From positions 1 to 64,000 of the forward strand of contig JAISHJ010000007.1 of assembly GCA_031262625.1 (NCBI GenBank): DNA of 64,000 nt, in the 5' to 3' direction. Each line of letters begins with the position of its first letter. Within the stretch, counting starts at the first letter, position 1. Positions 42,402 through 49,247 of this stretch are shown here, piece after piece. The stretch comes from Ruminococcus sp. GTDB lineage: Bacteria; Bacillota; Clostridia; Oscillospirales; Ruminococcaceae. Position numbers and translations under genes: made by a program. The notes beneath the pieces were generated by a model that saw only the letters and a list, made by a program, of their open reading frames with translations, searched no databases and was not told the DNA's origin.

Positions 42402-44093
42402 CTAATTTACCTTGAAGACGTTTGCTTGTTCGGTCAGGTTTGATGAAGTTTCCTTTAGTTCCACCGACAGTGTATTAATTTTATCTATATCATTGAGGTT
42501 TGAAGCTAAGACATTGGAGAGGTTGTCAATATCGCGGTTTATTGACTCAATCGTAAGGTTGAGTTCCCTCATTTCGCTTGAAAGTTCAAGAATACCTGAA
42601 TTAGAAGCCTTTACGTTGTCGGAAATCTTATCAAAATAGCTTTCAGCTTCCGAACAGACCGCCGCACCGGCAACGGCTTTCTCAATCGTGATGGAAATAA
42701 GTTTCTGACTGTCCTTAGCCGCCTGTGCACTCTTTGCGGCAAGGTTTCTGACTTCCTCCGCAACGACAGCAAACCCTTTTCCGTGAGCTCCTGCACGCGC
42801 CGCTTCAACCGAAGCATTAAGTGCTAAAATATTGGTCTGAAAGGCAATATCGTCAATAAGCTTAATTACCGAGCCGATCTGCTGACCTGATTCTTTTATG
42901 TCCGAGACAGCGGAGGAGAGTTCCTCCATCTTTTGCTTGCCTTCATCGGTAACGTCAGCGGTTTTCATGCAGTTTTCAGCTTCAGTTTCAGCTTTTCCTG
43001 CAATGTTATTGATTTCTTTTTGGAAATCAGTTGTTGTTTCCTTAATAAGTCCGACAGAATGCACACCGTCATTTGCGTTTACGGTAAATTCTTCCGTTGC
43101 TCTGTCGAGGTCGTATGTATTGCCGCCGAGGGAAGAAGCGTACGCGGTAATCTTTCCGATTAACTCGCGAAGGGATTTCTCCATTGCCGCAAGCGATTTT
43201 CCGACAATATCGTTTTGGGTCCGCACTTCAATCTCCGCAGTAAGGTCGCCGGAAGCTATCCGACTGATTTCGGAAGACTGTTTTTCGTCTACTTCAATAA
43301 GTGCGGCAAATGAGCGTTTAAGTTCTGAAATTTCGTTATTACCGGTGATTTCGGTGATTTTTACTCCGAAGTTTCCGGAAGCAATCGCCTTCGCGAAGCC
43401 TGTAAGTTCCTTTATCGGCGCGGCAATTTTCCGACGGATTAACGCTGATATGACAATTATTTCAATAATAAGAAGAGCAATCGCACTCGCGGTGCTTACA
43501 ATTACAAAACTCGACATTTCGTCGTAAACCTGTTCAATAGACATATCAAGTCCGACACCTGCGACAACCTTGCCGTCTGAATTTCTTACCGGAGCATATC
43601 CCGAAAGACACATTCCGTAATCGCCGCTGTCATATATTCCGCCGTGGTAATATTCGCCTCTGCCGATAACGGAATCGAATAATTCTGTATCGAAAACATC
43701 GGCGGAATCCTCTTCCCAAAAGGGAATTGTGCCGTCACGGTCGTCGGCGGACATATAGTAGTGGGTATTTCCGTCGTCGTCAACAGGCGCCATTACGTAA
43801 AGATAAATGGCGTTATTTGCTTCAAGCGTAGCAAGAGCGTTGTCAAGGCTTTTTTTCTGTGCTTCCCAAGCCGATAATTTTTCGGGAGGAATTTCCCCTG
43901 CGGCGATAATTTCTTCCGCAAGATCGCCGTCAATAAATGCCGCCGCACTCATTGCGCACATTTCGGCGGTATACCCGACAGAATCAGTCTCCATATTATA
44001 AGATGCAATGGTTGTAATAATTATGAGCATCAAAGCAGTAAGAATAATAGCTCCCGCTGATATGACGGTTACCATTTTAGAAACTGAATTCAT
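42402..44093 (-). CDS. methyl-accepting chemotaxis protein
   Basis: 563 residues. First membrane segment about 8-30, an extracytoplasmic Cache-like sensor domain (about 35-200, with YYMSADDRDG and GVGLDMSIEQVYDEM), second membrane segment about 200-222, HAMP (IAAPIKELTGFAKAIASGNFGVKI, about 225-280) and a coiled-coil signalling domain whose hairpin tip is NILALNASVEAARAGAHGKGFAVVAEEVRNLA (about 415-450). It senses a small ligand and controls CheA/CheW and flagellar behaviour. It converges with the tRNA-Gln operon and has its own consensus promoter. Confidence 0.94.
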   Translation of the reverse strand: MNSVSKMVTVISAGAIILTALMLIIITTIASYNMETDSVGYTAEMCAMSAAAFIDGDLAEEIIAAGEIPPEKLSAWEAQKKSLDNALATLEANNAIYLYVMAPVDDDGNTHYYMSADDRDGTIPFWEEDSADVFDTELFDSVIGRGEYYHGGIYDSGDYGMCLSGYAPVRNSDGKVVAGVGLDMSIEQVYDEMSSFVIVSTASAIALLIIEIIVISALIRRKIAAPIKELTGFAKAIASGNFGVKITEITGNNEISELKRSFAALIEVDEKQSSEISRIASGDLTAEIEVRTQNDIVGKSLAAMEKSLRELIGKITAYASSLGGNTYDLDRATEEFTVNANDGVHSVGLIKETTTDFQKEINNIAGKAETEAENCMKTADVTDEGKQKMEELSSAVSDIKESGQQIGSVIKLIDDIAFQTNILALNASVEAARAGAHGKGFAVVAEEVRNLAAKSAQAAKDSQKLISITIEKAVAGAAVCSEAESYFDKISDNVKASNSGILELSSEMRELNLTIESINRDIDNLSNVLASNLNDIDKINTLSVELKETSSNLTEQANVFKVN

Positions 44094-44128
44094 GTGCTTA
44101 CCTCAAATTAAATAAAATATCTATAATT

Positions 44129-44157
44129 ATTATATAATATTTTAATTTAAATGTCAA
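44129..44157 (-). promoter_or_regulatory. promoter of the chemoreceptor gene
   Basis: TTGACA (44152-44157), 17-bp spacer, TATAAT (44129-44134) on the minus strand. Confidence 0.9.
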
Positions 44158-44281
44158 GTTTTTTTGTAATATAAACTATAAATTTATGTAACAAATTAAA
44201 GGAATAAATGCAAATCCTAATAAAATACTAACAAAAATTTGATTGATTTTTGTTAATACTAAACAAATTTTGAATTAACTA

Positions 44282-44310
44282 TTGACAATCCCGCAAAATA
44301 ATGTTATACT
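44282..44310 (+). promoter_or_regulatory. plus-strand promoter antisense to the recombinase, pointing at the switch and operon
   Basis: TTGACA (44282-44287), 17-bp spacer, TATACT (44305-44310). The -10 overlaps the recombinase stop codon. Transcription to the right runs antisense through the whole recombinase gene, then through the three dyad sites to the operon at 45240. No plus-strand gene with a ribosome-binding site lies before 45240, so this is the best candidate promoter for that operon. Confidence 0.7.
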
Positions 44311-44888
44311 GACTCGAAACCATAAGTCAGCTTTTTATAAGCAAGATTTTTATCTTCCTGCGTTATTCCGATGTATCGGCGTGTTATGGCGAAGGACGAA
44401 TGGTTGTAGATATCCATAATTACCGCAAGCGAAGCCCCTTTTTTCCAAAGGTGGTAACCGAAAGTCTTCCGGAGAGTGTGGCACGAAACGGGAACATTTA
44501 CGCCGGCATTTTTCGCGGCAGTCTTTAGTATACGATATGCCTGAATACGGCTTATCGGGTGCGGACGAGTAGGGTGAGAAAATACATAGTCGTGAGACGC
44601 GGGCGAGGTTTCCTTAAACAGCATAATAAGGCAGTCCCGCAAAATCGGATTTACTGCTACGATTTTATGCTTTTTGGTCTTTTTTTCGATGATTTCAAAT
44701 TCTGCACGGAGTTTGCCGGTCTCGAAATTATAAATATCTCCCCAACGCAGACGTAAAATATCGCTTATCCGAAGCGCTGTAAAGATTCCGAACTGAAAAA
44801 GCGCAAGGTTCCGGCGTTCTTTTCTCGAGGCAAAGTAGGAACAAATCATTTTAATCTGGCGTTTATCGCGGATGGGTTGCGTAGTCAT
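44304..44888 (-). CDS. small tyrosine recombinase, probable DNA invertase (RecV/FimB size)
   Basis: 194 residues: only the catalytic domain, without arm-binding or core-binding domains, as in phase-variation recombinases such as FimB/FimE and C. difficile RecV. Catalytic residues are Arg40 (TALRISD), a Lys near 73 in the beta-hairpin (EKKTKKHK), His137-x-x-Arg140 (HTLRK), His163 (YNHSS) and nucleophile Tyr172 (RRYIG). AAGGAG lies 8 nt before the ATG. The gene begins 28 bp from the first of three 26-bp dyad sites, two of which are exact inverted copies. It is likely the enzyme that inverts the segment 44942-45124. Confidence 0.9.
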   Translation of the reverse strand: MTTQPIRDKRQIKMICSYFASRKERRNLALFQFGIFTALRISDILRLRWGDIYNFETGKLRAEFEIIEKKTKKHKIVAVNPILRDCLIMLFKETSPASHDYVFSHPTRPHPISRIQAYRILKTAAKNAGVNVPVSCHTLRKTFGYHLWKKGASLAVIMDIYNHSSFAITRRYIGITQEDKNLAYKKLTYGFESV

Positions 44889-44915
44889 AGCTTTTTCTCC
44901 TTGTTTTTATATTAA

Positions 44916-44941
44916 TGTAACAGTTTTCATAAACTGTTACA
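44916..44941 (+). repeat. recombination-type dyad site A
   Basis: Two 11-bp complementary arms (TGTAACAGTTT and AAACTGTTACA) around the asymmetric core TCAT. The site is the exact reverse complement of site C over all 26 bp. The arm-core-arm format is that of tyrosine recombinase crossover sites. Confidence 0.85.
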
Positions 44942-44969
44942 TAAAAACACAAGCATGACTTGCATTAAA

Positions 44970-44995
44970 TGTAACATATTTCATAATCTGTTACA
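44970..44995 (+). repeat. recombination-type dyad site B
   Basis: TGTAACATA and a TCTGTTACA end around TTTCATAA; outer arms AAATGTAACA/TGTTACATTT are perfect complements. The core TTTCATAA has the same orientation as in site A, so A-B recombination would delete 54 bp and B-C recombination would invert a shorter segment. Confidence 0.7.
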
Positions 44996-45020
44996 TTTAA
45001 CAACTTTTCAAAGATATAGA

Positions 45021-45045
45021 ACAGGCGGTTTGCCTGTCTTTTTTT
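45021..45045 (+). terminator. orientation-dependent terminator inside the invertible segment
   Basis: ACAGGC (45021-45026), loop GGTTT, GCCTGT (45032-45037), then CTTTTTTT. On the opposite strand there is no T-run after the stem, so it terminates in one direction only. Confidence 0.85.
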
Positions 45046-45116
45046 ATTTTCCTGACGTTATTTGCGAATTAATTCAAATATTATGTAGGCTTAGGTATAT
45101 ACTAACACGGACAAAC

Positions 45117-45164
45117 GCCGTCAATGTAACAGTTTATGAAAACTGTTACATTGACGGCTTTTTT
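45117..45164 (+). terminator. 19-bp stem terminator built around site C
   Basis: The left arm 45117-45135 and right arm 45140-45158 are perfectly complementary over 19 bp with loop ATGA, then TTTTTT (45159-45164). The 8 outermost base pairs (GCCGTCAA/TTGACGGC) join bases inside the invertible segment with bases outside it, so inversion would shorten the stem to AT-rich arms and separate it from the U-tract. Confidence 0.85.
45125..45150 (-). repeat. recombination-type dyad site C (inverted copy of A)
   Basis: Arms TGTAACAGTTT and AAACTGTTACA around core ATGA. Exact reverse complement of site A, including the asymmetric core, which is the arrangement needed for inversion rather than deletion. 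Confidence 0.85.
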
Positions 45165-45239
45165 GTGCTTATAGGGAATTATATTCTTATTATACACATA
45201 TTTAGGAAATATGTCAAGTGAAATCTGGAGGATATAACA

Positions 45240-46058
45240 ATGGGAGCATTTATAATTCCGGATAACGAATTATATCATATGGCTAATAATCTTGAAAGTA
45301 GTTACGGATGGGGACTATCAAACGAAACTGTTGCTAAAATACATCAAGGTATACTTTATATGCAAATCGTTCTCGGTTTACATAATTCTTCGCTTTACAG
45401 AAAAGCCATGGCAATTAAAGAAAAAGAGTTTATGGACGAAGCGATAAATGTTAACCAAGAAGACAGACACAAACGTATCCGAAAAGTGAACTTTTGGTTC
45501 ACTTTGTTATGGATAACTGCAATTGTATCTTTATTCTTTGGTGTTATATTATCGTTATATAAACCTGCACAATTTCTCGGAGGAATAATTCTTCTGCTTT
45601 GTCTGTTATGTATTTTAGGTGCTATAGTAACCGCAATTATAAAGCTTATTCTTAAAGGCAGGGCAAAAAAAGACGAGAAAACAATTTCATATTACAACAG
45701 AAAAATATCAGAATTTAACCCGATGGATCTTATGAACTTATGTTCAAGAATTATCTATCTCAATATGCAATATGACTTTGATTTATCTGTGATATGTGAT
45801 AAACTCGGAGTTTCGACTTCAGCTATGCGTACGAATTTTAACAAGGCTTCCGGCGGCGGAAGTACATGGATTGGCGGTGGAAGTCTTGGTCTTGTAGGTC
45901 TTGGTCTCGGTCTGACTGCAATCAGTAAACTAAATGCTGCTGAAAAAAATTCACAATTCAACAGCAGAATGCAAGTGCTTCAAAGTTATTTGTTTTACAA
46001 TAACGTAGCTGAATATTTTAATAACATAGAACAACAATTGTACTACAATAATAGATAA
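45240..46058 (+). CDS. membrane protein of unknown function, first gene of the switch-controlled operon
   Basis: 272 residues. The N-terminal soluble part (about 1-80) precedes two membrane segments (about 86-108 and 112-136), a soluble region and a Gly-rich hydrophobic stretch (GGGSTWIGGGSLGLVGLGLGL, about 205-226), ending with an Asn/Tyr/Gln-rich tail. No family recognised. GGAGG stands 9 nt before the ATG. It lies 76 bp after the site-C terminator and is followed closely by a lipoprotein gene. Expression is predicted to depend on the orientation of the upstream segment. Confidence 0.75.
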   Translation: MGAFIIPDNELYHMANNLESSYGWGLSNETVAKIHQGILYMQIVLGLHNSSLYRKAMAIKEKEFMDEAINVNQEDRHKRIRKVNFWFTLLWITAIVSLFFGVILSLYKPAQFLGGIILLLCLLCILGAIVTAIIKLILKGRAKKDEKTISYYNRKISEFNPMDLMNLCSRIIYLNMQYDFDLSVICDKLGVSTSAMRTNFNKASGGGSTWIGGGSLGLVGLGLGLTAISKLNAAEKNSQFNSRMQVLQSYLFYNNVAEYFNNIEQQLYYNNR

Positions 46059-46075
46059 AATTTTGGAGGATTATC

Positions 46076-46405
46076 ATGAAAAAAAGGTTTTTCGCAATTT
46101 TGGCAATGGTTTGTCTGACATTAATACTTTTGACTGCGTGCGGTGGACTAAGCGGTACATACATCTATGTCGGTGACAGTTACGGCATTTTAGGGAGCGA
46201 ACTTGAGTTTGACGGAAACGAAATGAAATGGGGTTACAGTGTCACTAAATATAAAATCAAAGGCGATGAATTCAGACTGGTAGATTCAATATCAGAAATA
46301 AGGTTCAGCTATTCAAAAAAAGGGGATTCAATATTTATTGACGAAAATGAATATGCAAAGGAAGGCTCAGATCGCCATAAAGAATGGGAAGACGAGCAGG
46401 AATAA
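46076..46405 (+). CDS. small lipoprotein of unknown function
   Basis: 109 residues. The signal peptide ends in lipobox LLTAC (Cys about 22), so the protein is predicted to be lipid-anchored outside the cell. The mature part starts GGLSGTYIYVGDSYGI and is beta-rich and acidic, resembling short lipocalin-like or DUF-type lipoproteins that measure 'GTY...L.F.GN...W', but no family is certain. ATG follows GGAGGATTATC. Second gene of the putative phase-variable operon. Confidence 0.8.
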   Translation: MKKRFFAILAMVCLTLILLTACGGLSGTYIYVGDSYGILGSELEFDGNEMKWGYSVTKYKIKGDEFRLVDSISEIRFSYSKKGDSIFIDENEYAKEGSDRHKEWEDEQE

Positions 46406-46442
46406 GGTCAGCAATCTATAATTATATGAAAGGCATTTTACT

Positions 46443-47231
46443 ATGGATGAAAAAATTGAAGTTAAGGCTGTAGAAAAGACAGCTCCGGATGAACCCTCTT
46501 CCGTACCTAACGCACAACCTACAGAACAACTTGCAGAAAAGCCTGTAGATAAACCAAAGCCTATACTTCCTCAAATAAAACCGGAAGAATCAAAGTCGTT
46601 TTTACTGCAATTTCTGAAAAATCCGGCAGCAGCACTTCAATCCGGTGCACTCGGCTTGACGGAATGTTTGATCACTTTAGGGGTTCGTACAATCGGTCTG
46701 GTCGTCTTAATGGTATATTTCAAGTCTTTATATTTCGACTCGGAATATTCAGACTATTTCGGCGATATTTATAACGAGTATATTGGTATGAGCGGCGATT
46801 TTACAAAATCATACACGCTTTTGTCCGGTGCGGCTGAAATGGTTATCTCGTTAACCCAAAATGAATACGTTGCAATAATTTTCGGCGGTTTATTCATGTC
46901 CTTGATGCTTAGCATTGCTCTATACATATCATCTTTTCTGTTTGGCAAAATAATATTCAAAGGCAAAACAGAACCTAAAAAGGGTTTAGTTAATCTTTTT
47001 ACAGGCATAGAATCGGCATTACTTCCATTTACAGTGTTGTTCTTAATTGCTGTTTTTGTAAATATGTTTTCGCCGGTTTTTGCAGTAATACTTTCTCTTA
47101 TTGGTTTAATTTTCAGTATATGCGTTTGCTTTTCAGCTTATATGAAAATATTTAATATTGATATCAACAAGGCGGTGTACACATCAGTACTCAGCTTTTC
47201 AACACTGGCAATTATTCTAACGGTGTTTTAG
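46443..47231 (+). CDS. multi-pass membrane protein with Pro/Glu-rich N terminus
   Basis: 262 residues. A charged, Pro/Glu/Lys-rich cytosolic N terminus (about 1-55) precedes about five membrane segments (about 75-95, 140-165, 190-215, 218-238 and 245-262). The architecture resembles YIP1/Yip1-like small membrane proteins but I see no decisive motif. Third gene after the invertible segment, 37 bp downstream of the lipoprotein gene. Confidence 0.75.
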   Translation: MDEKIEVKAVEKTAPDEPSSVPNAQPTEQLAEKPVDKPKPILPQIKPEESKSFLLQFLKNPAAALQSGALGLTECLITLGVRTIGLVVLMVYFKSLYFDSEYSDYFGDIYNEYIGMSGDFTKSYTLLSGAAEMVISLTQNEYVAIIFGGLFMSLMLSIALYISSFLFGKIIFKGKTEPKKGLVNLFTGIESALLPFTVLFLIAVFVNMFSPVFAVILSLIGLIFSICVCFSAYMKIFNIDINKAVYTSVLSFSTLAIILTVF

Positions 47232-47237
47232 CCGTGA

Positions 47238-47315
47238 TATTATAACAACGGCACAATAACCTTCAAATCCACCAGAGCAGGCACAGTAGCACTCTCTATC
47301 ACAAGCGCAAACTAA
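47238..47315 (+). pseudogene. orphan 3' fragment of a surface-protein-like gene
   Basis: In frame after a TGA at 47235 the sequence reads YYNNGTITFKSTRAGTVAL then SITSAN-stop. The pattern GTITFKS..AGTV.L.ITSAN resembles the end of an Ig-like or cohesin-like beta-sandwich. It has no start and follows directly after the third operon gene, so it is probably the remnant of a deleted gene. Confidence 0.5.
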
Positions 47316-47345
47316 GTTCAACATAATATTCAGTATTCATTCCAA

Positions 47346-47374
47346 CAAAAAATGCCTCATATGAGGTATTTTTT
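47346..47374. terminator. terminator after the switch-controlled operon
   Basis: AAAAAATGCCTCAT pairs with ATGAGGTATTTTTT (one mismatch), giving A/T tracts on both sides, so it can work in both directions. Confidence 0.8.
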
Positions 47375-47403
47375 GTGGTAATATACTGCTTAACGAAAAT
47401 ACA

Positions 47404-47436
47404 AACGCCCTGTAGTGAAGTACCACAGGGCGTTTT
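47404..47436. terminator. terminator of tmRNA
   Basis: AACGCCCTGT (47404-47413) pairs with ACAGGGCGTT (47425-47434); on the minus strand TTTGTATTTT follows. Confidence 0.75.
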
Positions 47437-47442
47437 AGAGTA

Positions 47443-47845
47443 TGGAGATGACGGGAATCGAACCCGTGTCCGAGAACATTTCAGGAGGGTTTTCTCCGGG
47501 CGCAGCACCGATTCAAAGTTCCCGACAGCGAGGGTATCGGCACAGACCCTAACCGTCGGTAGCCTGTAATACGTTTTTCGGTTACAGGCGTATACCGAAA
47601 AACGTGGACTGCTTTTGTCTCGCCTGTCGGAAGCCGCAGTACTCAACCGATTTCAGACGCCGGGGGTTAAAAAACGCCCGGAACTGCTAACTTACGCACG
47701 GTTACCCGCGCAATAAGTTAGGCAGCCATTAACTGAGGTTGTTCGTCGTTTAAATTTATAAACGTAGCGCATCGTTTCGGAGATAAGCGCAATCCTCCGC
47801 CCGCTTACCCAACTTACGCTTCCCCGTCGAAACCTTTACATCCCC
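47443..47845 (-). ncRNA. ssrA: transfer-messenger RNA
   Basis: About 403 nt on the minus strand. The tRNA-like ends are GGGGATG (5', at 47845) and CATCTCC plus A (3'), with the conserved 5' GTAAAGGTTTCGACGGGG and the T-arm GGGTTCGATTCCC. The internal reading frame encodes a proteolysis tag ending ...NDEQPQLMAA-stop; the exact resume codon before NDE is uncertain. It rescues stalled ribosomes with SmpB and tags the nascent chain for degradation. Confidence 0.93.
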
Positions 47846-47992
47846 TTACAAGATGGCAGAGACGAGAATACAGAAAAGTCATTTCTCTTTTCTGTTATTC
47901 CCACGCGGAAATAGGTTGGATATTGCCGATAAATCTATCGGCTTAAATAGTATAATAGAACTTTGTGAACAATTAAAGCACAAATTTTGAAC

Positions 47993-48046
47993 AAATAAAA
48001 TTAGAGGTGCTTCCGACACACCCTGTGCCGGACCGCTCCTCTAATT
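47993..48046 (-). terminator. long hairpin after the YjfB-like gene
   Basis: AATTAGAGG (47999-48007) pairs with CCTCTAATT (48038-48046) around an inner CCGACACA/TGTGCCGG-type stem. On the minus strand it ends in AATTTTATTT. Probably a terminator; the double stem could also be a small structured RNA. Confidence 0.65.
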
Positions 48047-48059
48047 CGATACGCTAAGC

Positions 48060-48224
48060 TTAAGCGAGTACATCAAGTACATCGCCGTAACCTTGTGACG
48101 GAGGTGCGGACTCTTGAATTAAATCGACTGCGCCTTGCATTTGTTCTTTCGCGAGACCCATAGCCTTGCCCATTACGGCAAAGTTATAATCGGCTGCGAA
48201 ATTTACGGAAGAAACTTCACCCAT
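48060..48224 (-). CDS. YjfB-like small motility-associated protein
   Basis: 54 residues (MGEVSSVNFAADYNFAVMGK...QEMQ-type helix...GDVLDVLA), starting at 48224 with AAAAGGAGGT six nt upstream, a very strong ribosome-binding site. Length and the AVMGKAMGLAKEQMQGAVDLI helix match the YjfB 'putative motility protein' family of Firmicutes; the role is not established. It lies just downstream of a soluble receptor-like signalling gene on the same strand. Confidence 0.65.
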   Translation of the reverse strand: MGEVSSVNFAADYNFAVMGKAMGLAKEQMQGAVDLIQESAPPSQGYGDVLDVLA

Positions 48225-48301
48225 AACAATACCTCCTTTTCACGGTATGTTTATTCTATCGTACAAAGTTATGTAAACTTAAATTAAAATATTGTGAACA
48301 C

Positions 48302-48793
48302 TTATTCCTGTTCGGGAATATCTTTTTTCGCAGTTTTAAGCGTGTCGATTACCTTTTTCATGTCGTCGTAAAGATAGCCGTATCGCTTAGTAATTTCTTC
48401 AATTCCGCTGCTTAGATTATCTCTGAAATCGTCAAGCTTCATAACTGCTTCCGAAATTTTAACAACCGAAGCGTTAGTGGTTTCGGCAAGATTACGAACC
48501 TCCGAAGCGATTACGGAAAAGCCCTTGCCGTTTTCTTTTACACGATTTGCTTCAATTGAAGCATTAAATCCCAAAATTTTGACATTCATCGCGATATTTT
48601 GTATGGCAATCATCGACTTTTCAGTCTGACGAAGCGCTTTAAATGCTTCTTCGGCAGTCTTCTCGAGCCTCTCAAAATCATCTCTCGTCTCGTCAAGGTA
48701 GAAAATATCATCCTTTAACATATGTATGGCGTTGTTTATCTGTTCTTGAAGCCTGTCACCCGTATGCACGGACAATACCATGTTTTCTTCCAT
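48302..48793 (-). CDS. soluble methyl-accepting-type signalling protein (short)
   Basis: 163 residues without membrane segments or HAMP. The core IQNIAMNVKILGFNASIEANRVKENGKGFSVIASEVRNLAETT (about 65-107) is the hairpin tip of chemoreceptor signalling domains, which docks CheA/CheW. The whole protein is about half of a normal MCP signalling domain. Such short cytosolic receptors can integrate internal signals. ATG at 48793 follows AGGGGAAACT; Met5 is an alternative. It has a long structured leader and is followed by the YjfB-like gene. Confidence 0.85.
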   Translation of the reverse strand: MEENMVLSVHTGDRLQEQINNAIHMLKDDIFYLDETRDDFERLEKTAEEAFKALRQTEKSMIAIQNIAMNVKILGFNASIEANRVKENGKGFSVIASEVRNLAETTNASVVKISEAVMKLDDFRDNLSSGIEEITKRYGYLYDDMKKVIDTLKTAKKDIPEQE

Positions 48794-49168
48794 AGTTTCC
48801 CCTTGATCAGCAGTAAAAATATAATAAGCGGCGGGCGGTAAATAACCGTTACCGCCGCGAAATATGCAATATCTCCGCCTTGCCGCCGTACGACATATAA
48901 ACCCAGCACTACGCCAGGGTGGGTTTTGCCCCGTCTGCTTCGCGCTCCCTGCATCCGTTCCAGAACGGCTTTACACCATTCAGTGCGCTTTGCCCCCGCT
49001 CATTAAGAGAGGGAAAAATCCCTGTCCGCAGGCGGCAATATAACGCCTCCGCACATCTAATGCGGCGGGAGGTCTGCAATCCGCAGTCGGAGTGCAAATC
49101 CCTTTTACAATTTGTTGGATTATAAAAATCGAACTCAATCGTACAAGGCAGAATTTTAGTCTGTATTT
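48794..49168 (-). other. GC-rich, structured leader without ORF
   Basis: About 370 nt between a consensus promoter and the short receptor gene. Much richer in GC than its surroundings, with several stems on the minus strand: GCGGTAA/TTACCGC (48835-48855), CCGTT/AACGG around 48955-48970, AGGGA/TCCCT near 49010-49025 and CCGCA/TGCGG near 49050-49070. No known riboswitch class is recognised. It could be a regulatory leader, a separate RNA or an inserted repeat element. Confidence 0.5.
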
Positions 49169-49197
49169 AGTATAGCATGAATTGTGGGAAAAATCAA
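49169..49197 (-). promoter_or_regulatory. promoter of the structured leader and short receptor gene
   Basis: TTGATT (49192-49197), 17-bp spacer, TATACT (49169-49174) on the minus strand. Confidence 0.7.
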
Positions 49198-49247
49198 TAG
49201 AAATTTTATAAATATTATAAAAAATTTGTCTAAAAAACTGAAAATTT

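Larger units (their letters stand above)
44942..45124. other. predicted invertible segment (183 bp)
   Basis: Lies between inverted sites A and C and contains site B and an intrinsic terminator that faces the downstream operon in this orientation. No ORF is present. Plus-strand TTGCAT (44960)-16 bp-CATAAT (44982) is a weak internal promoter candidate that would run into the terminator. Inversion would turn the terminator to the other strand and remove the GC-rich base of the site-C hairpin. Confidence 0.75.

Noticed and set aside
42898..43527. 209-codon plus-strand frame opposite the chemoreceptor
   Set aside because: Antisense shadow of a receptor with clear domains; no start signal.
44916..45158. 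Integron attC sites or simple terminators only
   Set aside because: attC sites have R/L boxes not present here. A pure terminator explanation does not account for site A being an exact inverted 26-bp copy of site C beside a recombinase gene.
48794..49168. c-di-GMP-I, cobalamin or glycine riboswitch
   Set aside because: The diagnostic conserved cores are not found; only generic hairpins and GC richness are seen.
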